A DNA stretch of 64,000 nt from Companilactobacillus kimchiensis (GTDB taxonomy: Bacteria; Bacillota; Bacilli; Lactobacillales; Lactobacillaceae): assembly GCF_001438805.1 (NCBI RefSeq), contig NZ_JQCF01000003.1, positions 62,001 through 126,000 of the forward strand, given 5' to 3'. Position numbers and translations under genes: made by a program. Every line of letters starts with the position of its first letter. Positions within the stretch are counted from its first letter, which is position 1. This document shows positions 43,464-54,161 of the stretch, piece after piece. The notes under the pieces are model-generated. The model was given only the letters and a program-made list of their open reading frames with translations. It searched no databases and was not told the origin of the DNA.

Positions 43464-44393
43464 ATGGGATTAATAAATAAAAATTATTATGCATTGGGAA
43501 CAGTGATCAACTTAACTGTGGCAGAACCTGCAACTAAGGATGATTTAGATGTGGGGTATCAATTGATCCAAAATTTTGAAGATAAATTGACGGTCAATCG
43601 GACTGAATCAGAGGTCATGTCAATCAATCATAATGCCGGAATCAAGGCTGTTAAGGTGCCAGAGGATACTTATGGTCTGATTAAAACGGCCGTAAAAGTT
43701 AGTCGTAAAAACTTGGGATTTAATGTTGCAATTGGTCCCTTGGTTAAATTATGGAAGATTGGGTTTAAGGGTGCTAATAAACCTTCTGATGCTGATATCA
43801 AACAACGTTTGAAGTTGATTGATCCAGATAGAATTGAATTAAATGATGAATTGCAGACAGTTTTTCTATTGGATCAAGGAATGGAAATTGATCTAGGTGG
43901 TATTGCCAAAGGTTATATTGCTGATCAAATTAAACAATTGTGGTTAAAGCGCGGAGTTGAAACAGGAATTATTGATTTGGGCGGTAATGTCTTATTAGTT
44001 GGTCCAAGCCTTCATACTGATCAGATGTGGAATGTGGGAGTGCAGAATCCCATCAAACCACGCGATGTTTCTCTGGGAATGGTTCATATTTCGGCCAAAT
44101 CAATCGGAACTTCAGGTATCTATGAACGAAAGCTGATTTTGGATGGTCATGAGTATCATCATATGTTTGATTCTAAAACGGGATATCCAATTAAAAATAA
44201 TCTCGCCAGTGTCACGATTATTAGTGATAAATCGATTGATGGCGAAATTTGGTCAACGATTGGTTTTTATCAAGGTATTGAAAAGGGACGTGCTTTGATT
44301 GAAGCCCAGCCTGGGATTGAAGCGGTCTTTATTACGAAAGAATTAGAAACTTTTGCGACATCAGGTTTGAAAAACAATTTTAAACTAATATAA
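43464..44393 (+). CDS. apbE: FAD:protein FMN transferase (ApbE), cytoplasmic
   Basis: This 309-residue enzyme attaches FMN from FAD through a phosphoester to Ser/Thr in D-x-x-[ST]-G-A-[ST] motifs. Typical motifs are present: GTVINLTV near the N-terminus, ELQTVFLLDQGMEIDLGGIAKGYIAD (key residues DLGGIAKG about 143-150), IIDLGGN, KSIGTSG and HHMFDSKTGYP. There is no signal peptide or lipobox, so it works inside the cell. Its substrates are probably the adjacent reductase (DTVSGAS) and the 45116-46372 protein (three SGAS motifs). Confidence 0.93.
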   Translation: MGLINKNYYALGTVINLTVAEPATKDDLDVGYQLIQNFEDKLTVNRTESEVMSINHNAGIKAVKVPEDTYGLIKTAVKVSRKNLGFNVAIGPLVKLWKIGFKGANKPSDADIKQRLKLIDPDRIELNDELQTVFLLDQGMEIDLGGIAKGYIADQIKQLWLKRGVETGIIDLGGNVLLVGPSLHTDQMWNVGVQNPIKPRDVSLGMVHISAKSIGTSGIYERKLILDGHEYHHMFDSKTGYPIKNNLASVTIISDKSIDGEIWSTIGFYQGIEKGRALIEAQPGIEAVFITKELETFATSGLKNNFKLI

Positions 44394-44496
44394 TTATTTT
44401 ATATATAAAATATATACAATTATTTATATTGCTTTCTTTAAGGAATCATTTTACAATAATTACGAAAAATAAAATATAAATGGGATGATTAACGAT

Positions 44497-45105
44497 ATGA
44501 ATAAATTTATTGCTATTGTTGGATCAAATTCCAACAAGTCAACTAACCGTGAATTGTTGGAATATATGAAAAATCATTTTCAAAATCAAGCTGAGATTGA
44601 ATTGGTCGAAATTAAAGGTCTACCTATTTTTAAAAAGAGTGCCGATAAATATGTACCGCAAGCTGCCAAAGATATTGCTATTAAAATTGAAAACGCCGAT
44701 GGGGTTATTATTACCACTCCTGAATATGATCATTCAATTCCAGCAGTGTTATCAAGTGCCTTAGCCTGGCTATCTTATGGCATTCATCCACTATTGGACA
44801 AACCAGTGATGATTACAGGGGCATCATATGGTTCATTGGGTTCATCACGAGCCCAAGCTCAATTACGTCAAATCCTTGATTCACCAGAATTGAAAGCGCG
44901 TATCATGCCTAGTTCAGAATTTTTATTAGGCCATTCATTACAAGCTTTTGATGATAATGGAGATTTAAAAGATATGGCAGCTGCCAAACAATTGGATGGT
45001 CTTTTTAAAGACTTTTTGCAGTTTGTAAATATTTCAAAACAATTAAATAATGCTAATAGTGTCAATATACAAAAAGCAGAACAGTTTTCATGGGATAAAG
45101 ATTAG
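44497..45105 (+). CDS. NAD(P)H-dependent FMN reductase, short paralogue
   Basis: This 202-residue flavodoxin-fold protein has the FMN phosphate loop [13 protein letters not shown], the flavin-ring contact [22 protein letters not shown], and [20 protein letters not shown]. It should pass electrons from NAD(P)H to FMN. ATG 44497 is preferred over 44485 because of GGGATG spacing. It lies 10 nt before its longer paralogue and both follow apbE. It resembles the HcrA-type small subunit of lactobacillar hydroxycinnamate reductase in fold and context. Confidence 0.85.
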   Translation: MNKFIAIVGSNSNKSTNRELLEYMKNHFQNQAEIELVEIKGLPIFKKSADKYVPQAAKDIAIKIENADGVIITTPEYDHSIPAVLSSALAWLSYGIHPLLDKPVMITGASYGSLGSSRAQAQLRQILDSPELKARIMPSSEFLLGHSLQAFDDNGDLKDMAAAKQLDGLFKDFLQFVNISKQLNNANSVNIQKAEQFSWDKD

Positions 45106-45115
45106 GAGGAGTAAT

Positions 45116-46372
45116 ATGAAATTAGTTGGTATTGCAGGCTCGATTGCTGATCAATCATATAATCGGACATTACTAAATTTTATTGCTAAACATTTTAAAG
45201 GTATCGTTGATATTGATGTCTTAGATATCAATGAAGTGCCGATGTTTAATCAAGATGATGATCAAACAAACAGTGCCGTTATTCAAAATTTGAGTAAAAA
45301 AATCAGTGCTGCTGACGGAGTTATTATTGCAACTCCAGAACATAATCACAGTGTGCCTGCAGCTCTAAAGAATGTGATTGAATGGTTATCATATGAAATT
45401 CATCCATTAGATGGCAAGCCAGTGATGATCGTGGGTGCTTCATATCATACGCAAGGTTCATCACGGGCCCAATTACACTTGAGACAGATTCTGGAAGCTC
45501 CAGGTGTGAATGCCATTGTATTACCTGGTAATGAATTCCTATTGGGTGATGTTAAATCAGCTTTTGATGATAATGGTGATTTGAAGGATCAACGTACGAT
45601 TGATTTTCTACAAACAACGCTTAAAAAATTTGTTATGTTTGCGAAGGTGATTAATATGATTGGAAAAACAGACGATTACGAAAATGAAGATCTATCTGCA
45701 AAAGCTGGGACTGATACTACAATTGAAGGTGTTGATATGAATGCCGACGACTGGTTGGATCAAGCTTCTAAGAAGGTCAATGCAGTTGAGGGCAAGACAT
45801 ATGTAAAACTCGACAGCGGTTTATTGACTGTGGATCAATTGAATTATTTCTTGAAGACGATTCCCATTGAATTAACTTATGTTGATGAGAATAATCAATT
45901 TATCTATTACAACCGAGCTTTACCAACAGAGGATATGTTGGCCAAAAGAACACCCGCTCAAGTAGGGGATGCTCTTGATAAAGTTCATCCAGCAATTAAT
46001 CGTGTTATCACTCATGTTAAGCAAGTTATTAATGCTTTACGCAATGGCAAAACTGATCTCGTTTCAATGCCAGTACCTGGTGGTGACGAAGAAAAGCATC
46101 ATGTGATGCATTATTATAAGGCCATGCACGATGAAGATAATAATTATAAAGGTGTTAACGAATGGGCTGTTGATATAAAACCAATCGTTGATGAATATCT
46201 CAAATCTACTGGTCAAAAATTAGTTAAAGATCCAGATGCAAAACTTGATACAACTTCTGGTGCATCCAAAGCACCCGCTAAAGCTGAAGTTGATGCTATT
46301 TCTGGTGCATCTGAAGAACCAGCTAAACCAGAAGTTAAAGCTGATGTCACTTCTGGCGCTTCGAAAGCATAA
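45116..46372 (+). CDS. NAD(P)H:FMN reductase-PAS fusion with three tandem flavinylation motifs
   Basis: The protein has 418 residues. Residues 1-190 are an FMN reductase ([54 protein letters not shown]) paralogous to the preceding gene. An acidic linker leads to a PAS domain of the DUF438-associated type (about 235-370; [22 protein letters not shown] and a [13 protein letters not shown] heptad). The tail repeats the ApbE target motif three times, DTTSGAS (378), DAISGAS (393) and DVTSGAS (410), spaced 15 and 17 residues apart in an Ala/Lys/Pro-rich linker. Putative FMN sites are Ser384, Ser399 and Ser416. AGGAGGAG upstream. It may feed electrons to the reductase encoded across the divergent promoter. 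Confidence 0.85.
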   Translation: MKLVGIAGSIADQSYNRTLLNFIAKHFKGIVDIDVLDINEVPMFNQDDDQTNSAVIQNLSKKISAADGVIIATPEHNHSVPAALKNVIEWLSYEIHPLDGKPVMIVGASYHTQGSSRAQLHLRQILEAPGVNAIVLPGNEFLLGDVKSAFDDNGDLKDQRTIDFLQTTLKKFVMFAKVINMIGKTDDYENEDLSAKAGTDTTIEGVDMNADDWLDQASKKVNAVEGKTYVKLDSGLLTVDQLNYFLKTIPIELTYVDENNQFIYYNRALPTEDMLAKRTPAQVGDALDKVHPAINRVITHVKQVINALRNGKTDLVSMPVPGGDEEKHHVMHYYKAMHDEDNNYKGVNEWAVDIKPIVDEYLKSTGQKLVKDPDAKLDTTSGASKAPAKAEVDAISGASEEPAKPEVKADVTSGASKA

Positions 46373-46380
46373 TTAACCTC

Positions 46381-46449
46381 CCGTCTTCCATAAAAATCGG
46401 AAATAGGCTGGAACGCTGAGAGCATCGTTTCGATTTTCATTCCAGACTA
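46381..46449 (-). repeat. palindromic repeat unit E (internally deleted)
   Basis: Begins with a CGTCTTCCATAAAAATCGG-like end and keeps GGCTGGAACGCTGAG and the terminal CATTCCAGACTAA. About 90 nt of inner arms are missing compared with unit B. It directly follows the flavinylation-tail gene. Confidence 0.75.
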
Positions 46450-46501
46450 ATTAACACTTTGCTTATTTTTTTCTGTTAATGAAAAAACATATTTTTAACT
46501 C

Positions 46502-46544
46502 AAAAAGTCTGTATTAACTGATATTTTTCAGTCAATACAGACTT
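46502..46544. terminator. strong bidirectional hairpin/terminator
   Basis: AAAAGTCTGTATTAACTGA pairs with TCAGTCAATACAGACTTTT with one mismatch around TATTTT. It probably ends the apbE operon. Confidence 0.85.
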
Positions 46545-46642
46545 TTGCTTATTTTTAGAAAGATACATTTTAATACTAAATATTTAGTTAAAGTCAGTAA
46601 TATAAAAAAATTTCCAATTATATATAGTATAAAAACTAACAA

Positions 46643-46658
46643 CCTTGCGGAGAGCGGA
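46643..46658 (+). repeat. right-end fragment of the palindromic repeat
   Basis: CCTTGCGGAGAGCGG matches the inverted end of unit C (CCGCTCTCCGCAAGG). No partner half is nearby. Confidence 0.55.
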
Positions 46659-46721
46659 ACCATACTAATGACTCCATTAATTTATGCTCTAGTGGATCTT
46701 TTAGATTTTTGTAAAAAACGA

Positions 46722-47078
46722 CAAAAAAAACAGCCTATCTGAGGGGACGGGCTTGTTTTTTTGCTACACGATTGCGCGTAACGGCATTACCAGTAGTGTC
46801 AGGGGTAAAAATATGAATGCTTGTGAGGTTTCCATATTTGTCAAATAGAGAGGGATTTGTTAATTAATGAAAGCATTCAAAGTAAATTATTGTAATGGGA
46901 TACGCAATTTATAAGTGAGAATTGATTGAGGGGGGCAACTCTCATTTTCTTGCGAGTAATAAGGTAACGATATGAGGATGTGTATCGCAACCTTCATTAA
47001 AAGAGTTAAAAAGGAAGGAATTGCATTTCATATCTTTACCCCTTTCACAGTTACTAATATATCATATATGTTTAAACA
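46722..47078 (-). ncRNA. duplicated non-coding cassette, copy 1
   Basis: About 350 nt shared with copy 2 at 47188-47547. On the minus strand there is a conserved TGTTTAAACA palindrome (47069-47078), a TATATT -10 (47056-47061) and an unstable short frame. The hairpins are GGT-CGATA/TATCG-AACC and TGAGAATTG/CAACTCTCA, a third hairpin lies near 46765-46785, and the terminator is AACAAGCC...GGCTGTTTTTTTT (46723-46762). Single-base indels relative to copy 2 break any shared reading frame, so RNA rather than protein seems to be conserved. Strand is inferred from the promoter and terminator. Confidence 0.55.
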
Positions 47079-47187
47079 ACTATATTCATTTTGAGAAAAT
47101 TTATTTGTTTTCATTTGACCTAATACTATTAATAAAGCATTTGATCTGTTATTAGTGAATTTTCTATATCGGAAAATAAAAAATAGC

Positions 47188-47547
47188 AAAAAAAAACAGC
47201 CTATCTGAGGGGGACGGGCCTGTTTTTTTGTTACACGATTGTGTGTAACGGCATTACCAGTAGTGTCAGAGGTAAGATATGAATGCTTGTGAGTTTCCAT
47301 ATTTGTCAAATAGAGAGGGATTCGTTAATTAATTATTGAAAGCATTCAAAGTAAATTATTGTAATGGGATACGCAATCGATAATGAGAATTGATTGAGGG
47401 GGGCAACTCTCATTATTTGCGAGTAAGCTTAAGGTTATGATATGAGGATGTGTATCACAACCTTCTTTAAGAGTTAAAAAAGGAAGGAATTGCATTTTCA
47501 TATCTTTATCTCTTTCACGCCTATAATATAGCACATGTGTTTAAACA
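47188..47547 (-). ncRNA. duplicated non-coding cassette, copy 2
   Basis: Direct repeat of copy 1, offset about 469 nt, with the same elements: TGTTTAAACA (47538-47547), TATATT (47525-47530), a GGTTATGATA/TATCACAACC hairpin, a long TGAGAATTG/CAACTCTCA hairpin, GTTACAC/GTGTAAC, and the terminator at 47188-47229. The CGATA/TATCG pair of copy 1 is TGATA/TATCA here, a compensatory change. A 51-codon minus-strand frame exists but is not conserved in copy 1. The 47548-47746 stretch beyond is AT-rich with nothing recognised. Confidence 0.55.
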
Positions 47548-47746
47548 ATTAAATTCATTTTGGAAGAAAAAATTTATTTGTTTTTAATCTCACAAACTAA
47601 ATAATTTATGAGATTATAATAGTAACTTCATCCTTGGGTTCTTGGTATAAATAATACTCATATTGAGAAATTGTGGGGTGTAAGTTAACAAAATTATAGT
47701 TAACATTCCATTTTTTTATAATTCTGATATATTTTTTTAAATATCG

Positions 47747-47784
47747 TGTAAGCGCTTTTATTATGCAAGGAAATTAACTATAAT
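47747..47784 (+). promoter_or_regulatory. nox promoter with a CcpA (cre) site
   Basis: TGTAAGCGCTTTTA (47747-47760) matches the cre consensus at 13 of 14 positions. It covers the -35 region of a promoter whose -10 is TATAAT (47779-47784). Carbon catabolite control of nox is therefore likely. Confidence 0.65.
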
Positions 47785-47810
47785 ATAAATAAAAAAGGGT
47801 GGCAGTTATT

Positions 47811-49157
47811 ATGAAGGTAAGTATTGTAGGTTGTACTCATGCAGGAACTTTTTCAGCAATGAACATCTTAAAGGAACATCCTGATTGGGAAGTTTCTGTC
47901 TTTGAAAGAAATGATAATCTTTCATTCCTATCATGTGGGATCGCACTTTGGGTTAGTGATCGTGTTTCAGATCCTAACAAGATGTTTTATGCTAGTCCAG
48001 ATGCTTTAACTAGCTTAGGGGCACACATGTATATGCAACACGACGTGACAGATATTGATTTTGATAATAAGAAACTTGCTGTGAAGAATTTGGTAAGTGG
48101 CGAAACATTTGAACAAGATTATGATAAATTAGTCATCACCACTGGTTCTGCTCCAGTTGTTCCCCCAATTCCAGGTATTGATTCAAGTCGAGTAATGCTC
48201 TGCAAGAATTGGACTAATGCTAATGAATTAAAAGAAAATGCTAAAGATATCAAGAGTGCCATTGTTATTGGTGCCGGTTATATCGGAGCTGAACTTGCTG
48301 AAGGTTATGCAACTCTTGGCAAAGAAACAACTTTGATTGATGCTTTACCAGATGTTCTATCAAAGAACTTTGACCCTAATATGTCAAAAGTCGCTGAAAA
48401 AGATTATACCGATAATGGCGTTAAATTAGGCATGGGTGAAAAAGTTGAATCATTTGAGGAGACTGATCACAGTGTGATTGTTAAGACTGACAAGAATACT
48501 TATGAAGCTGATATTGCTGTTACATGTATTGGTTTCCGTCCTAATACAAAGATGTTTGCTGATGAATTTGAAACACTACCAAATGGTGCTTTGATTGTCG
48601 ACAAGTATATGCATACAAGTAAACCAGATGTCTTTTCAGCTGGTGATGCTGCTTCAGTACACTACAATCCAACTGATGATAATCAATATATTCCATTGGC
48701 AACAAACTCAGTTCGTCAAGGAATCCTTGTGGGTAAGAATATTGAAAAAGATACTGCTGCCTACATGGGAACACAAGCTAGTTCAGCGGTTGAGTTGTTT
48801 GGTAGAACTTATGCCGCAAGTGGTTTGACAGCCGAACATGCCGCAGTTTTAGGTAAAAAAGTTGAGACTGTTTCCTTGGAAGATAATTATCGTCCAGAAT
48901 TCATGTTATCAACAACTCCCGTTTTGATGAACTTGGTTTGGGATCCTGAGACTAGAGTTGTTTTAGGTGGTGCTTTGACAAGTAAGTATGATGTTTCACA
49001 ATCAGCAAATCTTTTGTCATTGGCTATTCAAAAGAAGGTTACAATTGATGAATTATCAATGGTCGACTTCTTGTTCCAACCAAACTTTGATAAACCAGTG
49101 AACTACGTCAGTGCTCTAGCAGGAGCAGCTGTGGAAAAGGCTGATGCTGCTAAGTAA
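47811..49157 (+). CDS. nox: NADH oxidase (water-forming, Cys42 type)
   Basis: This 448-residue flavoprotein reduces O2 to water with NADH and regenerates NAD. The FAD-binding region VSIVGCTHAG starts at residue 3, the redox Cys42 lies in LSCGIAL, VIGAGYIGAELAEGYA binds NADH (about 151-166), and the FAD motif is FSAGDAAS. This matches the Nox-2/CoA-disulfide reductase family. ATG 47811 is preferred; a GTG 12 nt upstream overlaps the ribosome site. A cre site precedes it and a terminator follows. Confidence 0.94.
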   Translation: MKVSIVGCTHAGTFSAMNILKEHPDWEVSVFERNDNLSFLSCGIALWVSDRVSDPNKMFYASPDALTSLGAHMYMQHDVTDIDFDNKKLAVKNLVSGETFEQDYDKLVITTGSAPVVPPIPGIDSSRVMLCKNWTNANELKENAKDIKSAIVIGAGYIGAELAEGYATLGKETTLIDALPDVLSKNFDPNMSKVAEKDYTDNGVKLGMGEKVESFEETDHSVIVKTDKNTYEADIAVTCIGFRPNTKMFADEFETLPNGALIVDKYMHTSKPDVFSAGDAASVHYNPTDDNQYIPLATNSVRQGILVGKNIEKDTAAYMGTQASSAVELFGRTYAASGLTAEHAAVLGKKVETVSLEDNYRPEFMLSTTPVLMNLVWDPETRVVLGGALTSKYDVSQSANLLSLAIQKKVTIDELSMVDFLFQPNFDKPVNYVSALAGAAVEKADAAK

Positions 49158-49201
49158 TTGATGGCAACTCCCTGATCATATAATATAAAATATCACGAAT
49201 C

Positions 49202-49226
49202 AGCAGCCAGTGAGGCTGCTTTTTTG
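49202..49226 (+). terminator. intrinsic terminator after nox
   Basis: AGCAGCC (49202-49208), a 5-nt loop, GGCTGCT (49214-49220), then T-run. Confidence 0.9.
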
Positions 49227-49283
49227 TTGCCGTTTTGGCCTATCTTAATGCCTGGTATAGATGCTATAGAAGGTTTTGGTTTT

Positions 49284-49571
49284 ATGGTGGGTAAAAAAGG
49301 TGCTAATAAGACTGAAGTGGTTTTTGAACAGAAGCAAAATCAGAAGGGCAAACTTTTTACTGATTTAGATAATTTATTGTTGCACCAAAAGTATGAAGCA
49401 GCTGTCCATTATGTTTATGCCCAGGAATTTAATCTGGATCGAGGGAGTTATTATCAATTGGGGCTGTGGCTGATTGCTAAGTTACAGCGAATACCTGAAG
49501 TTGATGCAGTGATGTTGGCTGAATTTGTACATAATATTAAAAAATATCAGGGATCAATAATTCAAAAATAA
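49284..49571 (+). CDS. small helical protein of unknown function
   Basis: About 95 residues from ATG 49284, or 107 from ATG 49248; an earlier TTG at 49224 would lie in the nox terminator. The sequence is soluble and mostly helical, with YEAAVHYVYAQEFNLDRGSYYQLGLWLIAKL. I recognise no family. No strong ribosome site is seen (AAGG 11 nt upstream of 49284). It could be translated from nox read-through. Confidence 0.5.
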   Translation: MVGKKGANKTEVVFEQKQNQKGKLFTDLDNLLLHQKYEAAVHYVYAQEFNLDRGSYYQLGLWLIAKLQRIPEVDAVMLAEFVHNIKKYQGSIIQK

Positions 49572-49671
49572 ACTTCACAAATTATTCGTATTTAAGAAGA
49601 ATTCATTTCATAAATTAAAGTTATTATGTATACATAGTCAAATATGGCTATATAAAAACGAGGTGAAGCTT

Positions 49672-49773
49672 ATGAAAAAACATCCTATTCTTGTTTTAAC
49701 GGGTGTATCAGTCTTAGCTACTGTTTGTACTAAGATGATCAAAAGTCATAACGAAAAAAGATTTTTGAACTAA
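49672..49773 (+). CDS. 33-residue membrane peptide
   Basis: ATG 49672 has an excellent ribosome site (GAGGTGAAGCTT). The peptide starts MKKHPILVLTGVSVLATVC, a single hydrophobic segment, and ends in a charged tail KSHNEKRFLN. A strong terminator lies at 49877-49902. It is a plausible small membrane protein, either regulatory or toxin-like. Function unknown. Confidence 0.5.
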   Translation: MKKHPILVLTGVSVLATVCTKMIKSHNEKRFLN

Positions 49774-49876
49774 ATTCGAACTAGCCATAAATACAAAAAT
49801 ACATGAATTAAAACCATTCAAAATAAAAACAACTAATAACAACTCGAGGTAAACTATATGAAAGAAAATATGAGAC

Positions 49877-49902
49877 AAGGCTTGCGTAAGCAAGCCTTTT
49901 TT
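49877..49902 (+). terminator. intrinsic terminator before yfhO
   Basis: AAGGCTTGC, GTAA loop, GCAAGCCTT and a T-run. It is downstream of the 33-residue peptide gene. Confidence 0.88.
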
Positions 49903-49970
49903 GATGTTTTCTTTTTGCATTTGTTCGAATAATCCCATATGATTTGAATAGTTAGTAAGGAGAAATTATT

Positions 49971-52511
49971 ATGTCAAAACGTCTTATCCGGTATTACCTT
50001 GGAGCGTTTTTTCTTAATCTGGTTATTATTTCAATTATATTTGCCTATTCAGGATTGGTTCCTTTTGGGAGTAATAATTTTTTGAGTAGTGATCTGGGGA
50101 CCCAATACTTGGCGTTCTTAACTGAATTAAGACGGCAGTTGGTTACTGGTAACTTTCATCTGTACTTGTTTAGTCAGTCTTTGGGAGATAACTTTTTCCC
50201 GGTCATCAGTTATTATTTACTGTCACCATTCAACTTATTGTTGGTTTTGTTCAGTTCGAAGGGTGTTCCTGCAGCAGCAAATATTATTATTATGCTCAAG
50301 ATTTCAACCATGGGTGTGACGATGGCGTATTTTTTGAAGGAATATTTTCAAAAAGATAATAGCGCTAATTATATGTTTACCTTGGCTTACAGTTTCTGTG
50401 GTTTCGTAGCATCTTATTTCTATGATTTGATGTGGTTAGATGCATTGATTATGTTGCCACTAGTAGCAGTCGGAGTAATGCGGGTTATTAAACAACATAG
50501 ATATGTCCTGTATTATTTTACGATATTATTTTCAATTATTTTTAATTACTATTTGGGTTATATGCTTTGTATTTTTTCACTCTGTTTCTTCATTTACATT
50601 GCTTTAGAACAGAATCTTTTTCAAGCTCATGACAAATGGATCGTAATGAGAAATTATCTAATAACCTCTATCTTGGCCGGTCTGAGTTCAGCAGTTGTTT
50701 TACTGCCAACTTTGGTAGGAATGCTGAAGACGGCCAAAACTTCATTTGATATTTTTAATTATTTACCATCAGCTCGCTTTGGATTAGAGGCTTTAACCGA
50801 ACTGGGAATTGGTGGAAATACCTTCGAGCAGCGTTTGGAACATGGACCATCTGTTTTTATGACTTCAGCTATCTTAATTCTTCTATTGAGTTATTTTGTC
50901 AGTGCTCGGGTTAGTAATAAAGATAAGCTTAATTCAACCATGCTTTTAGGAATATTATTGATCAGCATGTTTGTGACAACCTTCAACACAATTTGGCATA
51001 TGTTTCAAAATCCTGCTGGTTTTCCATTTAGAAATAGTTTTATTTTTTCATTCGTTTGCATATTTATTGCTTATAAGGCGTTTGATCTTGGCGTATTCAA
51101 AGATATTGGAACAATTATAAAAGGCACTTGTTTAGCTGGTATATTAATTTGCTTAGGTTATTCAACGGAATGGTTATTACCAAAGATTATTGAGCAATTA
51201 GGTTTTGGAACTCCCAACAATCAATATGATGGTCGTTATTTCTGGCTAAGCTTAATTTGTATCATTATTTCTGGAACGATCCTCTTAACTTTGAATTTGA
51301 ATAAAAACTTTTTATTCTTGATGTTATTAATGATGTCATTTGAAGTAATTGCTAATTTTAATTCAGTAATGAGTACTGCTAGCTTTGGGAATCAGTTGGT
51401 CTACCGCAAGGAATTTGACCGTGAGGATGATATTCTTCAGAGTGTGAAGAATCGGAGTCACAAAGGACACCGAATTATTGTTTCTAAGTCAGGTTTGAAT
51501 AAGGCTTTTCCAGAAAAATATAATAATTATAATGATCCTATTCTTTTTAATATTAATGGTGTCAGTCTATATAGTTCTACATTGAATCAGAATACTTTAG
51601 AGATGATGCATAAGTTAGGTTATTTCAGTTTAAATGTCCGCCGGGTCAGCTATTATGGAGGAACTAATTTAACCAATGCTTTGTTAGGAGTCTATTATCG
51701 AGTCCGTCAGTGGGATGATCATTATTATGTCGAAGAGAATTATAATGCTCCCACATTGGGATTTTTGGTCAATCCAAACGTTTATGGTTTCAAGATGCAC
51801 TCTAAACAGGCTTTGACCAATCAGGACCGTCTCTGGCAAGCTCTGAATGGTAATAATTCTGAATATTTGAAAAATGCTCTATTGAGTAGCATGCAACAGA
51901 GTGATGTTAATAATAAAACGATGTATACCTATCAGTTGACGACTCGAGCAAGTGGACCGTTGTATTTCTACGCCACACCGATGAATTACGCTACAGCAAA
52001 AATTTATGTTAATGGAAAAAGAATCACAACTGCACCAATCAATGTTTATAGTGCAGCCACGTTACATTTGGGCCACTTTAAGAATAAACAGAGGGTTGAA
52101 GTTAAAATCTTAACTGATAAAACGCTTGATGTTAATCCAGAATATTTCCAATCACTTGATCAGGCTAAATTTTTACAAACAATCGCACAATTTAGAGCTA
52201 ATTCATTGAAGATAACATCTGATTTGAATCATGATACTGTTCGTGGAACAATTAAAGTACCAACGGATTCACCGATGTTACTCAGTATTCCATATGATAG
52301 CGGTTGGAGTGTTAAGGTTGATGGACAAAAGGTTAAGGTTCATCGAGTAGTTGATAATCTGATGGCAGTTGATTTAAAGACGGGTTATCATAAGGTGGTT
52401 TTAAATTATCAAGTTCCAGGATTAAAAATGGGTTGGGTTATTTCGATAGTATCGATTCTTCTATTTATTGGATTTATTTACATATTAAAGCCTAAAAAGA
52501 ATATTAAATAG
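49971..52511 (+). CDS. YfhO family membrane glycosyltransferase-like protein
   Basis: This 846-residue protein has about 12-13 TM segments in the N-terminal 480 residues. The GT-C-type first loop contains SSDLGTQYLAFLTELR with an Asp, and SLGDNFFPVISYYLLSPFNLL. A large extracellular domain follows (about 480-810) and a last TM (about 818-836). YfhO proteins add sugars to lipoteichoic or wall teichoic acids on the outer face using lipid-linked donors. AAGGAG upstream. Monocistronic. Confidence 0.88.
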   Translation: MSKRLIRYYLGAFFLNLVIISIIFAYSGLVPFGSNNFLSSDLGTQYLAFLTELRRQLVTGNFHLYLFSQSLGDNFFPVISYYLLSPFNLLLVLFSSKGVPAAANIIIMLKISTMGVTMAYFLKEYFQKDNSANYMFTLAYSFCGFVASYFYDLMWLDALIMLPLVAVGVMRVIKQHRYVLYYFTILFSIIFNYYLGYMLCIFSLCFFIYIALEQNLFQAHDKWIVMRNYLITSILAGLSSAVVLLPTLVGMLKTAKTSFDIFNYLPSARFGLEALTELGIGGNTFEQRLEHGPSVFMTSAILILLLSYFVSARVSNKDKLNSTMLLGILLISMFVTTFNTIWHMFQNPAGFPFRNSFIFSFVCIFIAYKAFDLGVFKDIGTIIKGTCLAGILICLGYSTEWLLPKIIEQLGFGTPNNQYDGRYFWLSLICIIISGTILLTLNLNKNFLFLMLLMMSFEVIANFNSVMSTASFGNQLVYRKEFDREDDILQSVKNRSHKGHRIIVSKSGLNKAFPEKYNNYNDPILFNINGVSLYSSTLNQNTLEMMHKLGYFSLNVRRVSYYGGTNLTNALLGVYYRVRQWDDHYYVEENYNAPTLGFLVNPNVYGFKMHSKQALTNQDRLWQALNGNNSEYLKNALLSSMQQSDVNNKTMYTYQLTTRASGPLYFYATPMNYATAKIYVNGKRITTAPINVYSAATLHLGHFKNKQRVEVKILTDKTLDVNPEYFQSLDQAKFLQTIAQFRANSLKITSDLNHDTVRGTIKVPTDSPMLLSIPYDSGWSVKVDGQKVKVHRVVDNLMAVDLKTGYHKVVLNYQVPGLKMGWVISIVSILLFIGFIYILKPKKNIK

Positions 52512-52580
52512 TCTAAAAATTAATATTTATAACAAAATAATGAAAATTCAGCAAAAATATTTGCAATATTATGTAGATGT

Positions 52581-52608
52581 TATAATATTTTGATATGAAC
52601 CGTTTACA
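52581..52608 (+). promoter_or_regulatory. glpK promoter with cre-like site
   Basis: TATAAT (52581-52586) is a good -10 box. TGAACCGTTTACA (52596-52608), at the expected transcription start, resembles a CcpA site with a one-base-short left half. Catabolite repression of glpK would be expected, but the match is imperfect. Confidence 0.4.
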
Positions 52609-52618
52609 TAAAAAATGA

Positions 52619-54136
<1,518 letters not shown>

Positions 54137-54161
54137 TTTTTTAGTCGGGTTAATGTAAGGA

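Noticed and set aside
46213-46440. 75-codon minus-strand frame rich in Ala/Ser/Gly
   Set aside because: It is antisense to the SGAS repeat tail, and its repetitive look is inherited from the sense repeats.
47028-47309. 93-codon minus-strand frame across the second cassette
   Set aside because: It runs through a terminator hairpin and its T-run, and indels break the frame in the other copy, so it looks non-coding.
47346-47510. 51-62 codon minus-strand frame with a GCDTHPHI stretch
   Set aside because: Copy 1 keeps only part of the stretch because of one-base indels. The base-paired stems are better conserved than the peptide.
49859-49933. 24-codon frame after GAGGTAAACT
   Set aside because: It contains an intrinsic terminator and a poly-Phe stretch that merely translates the T-run.
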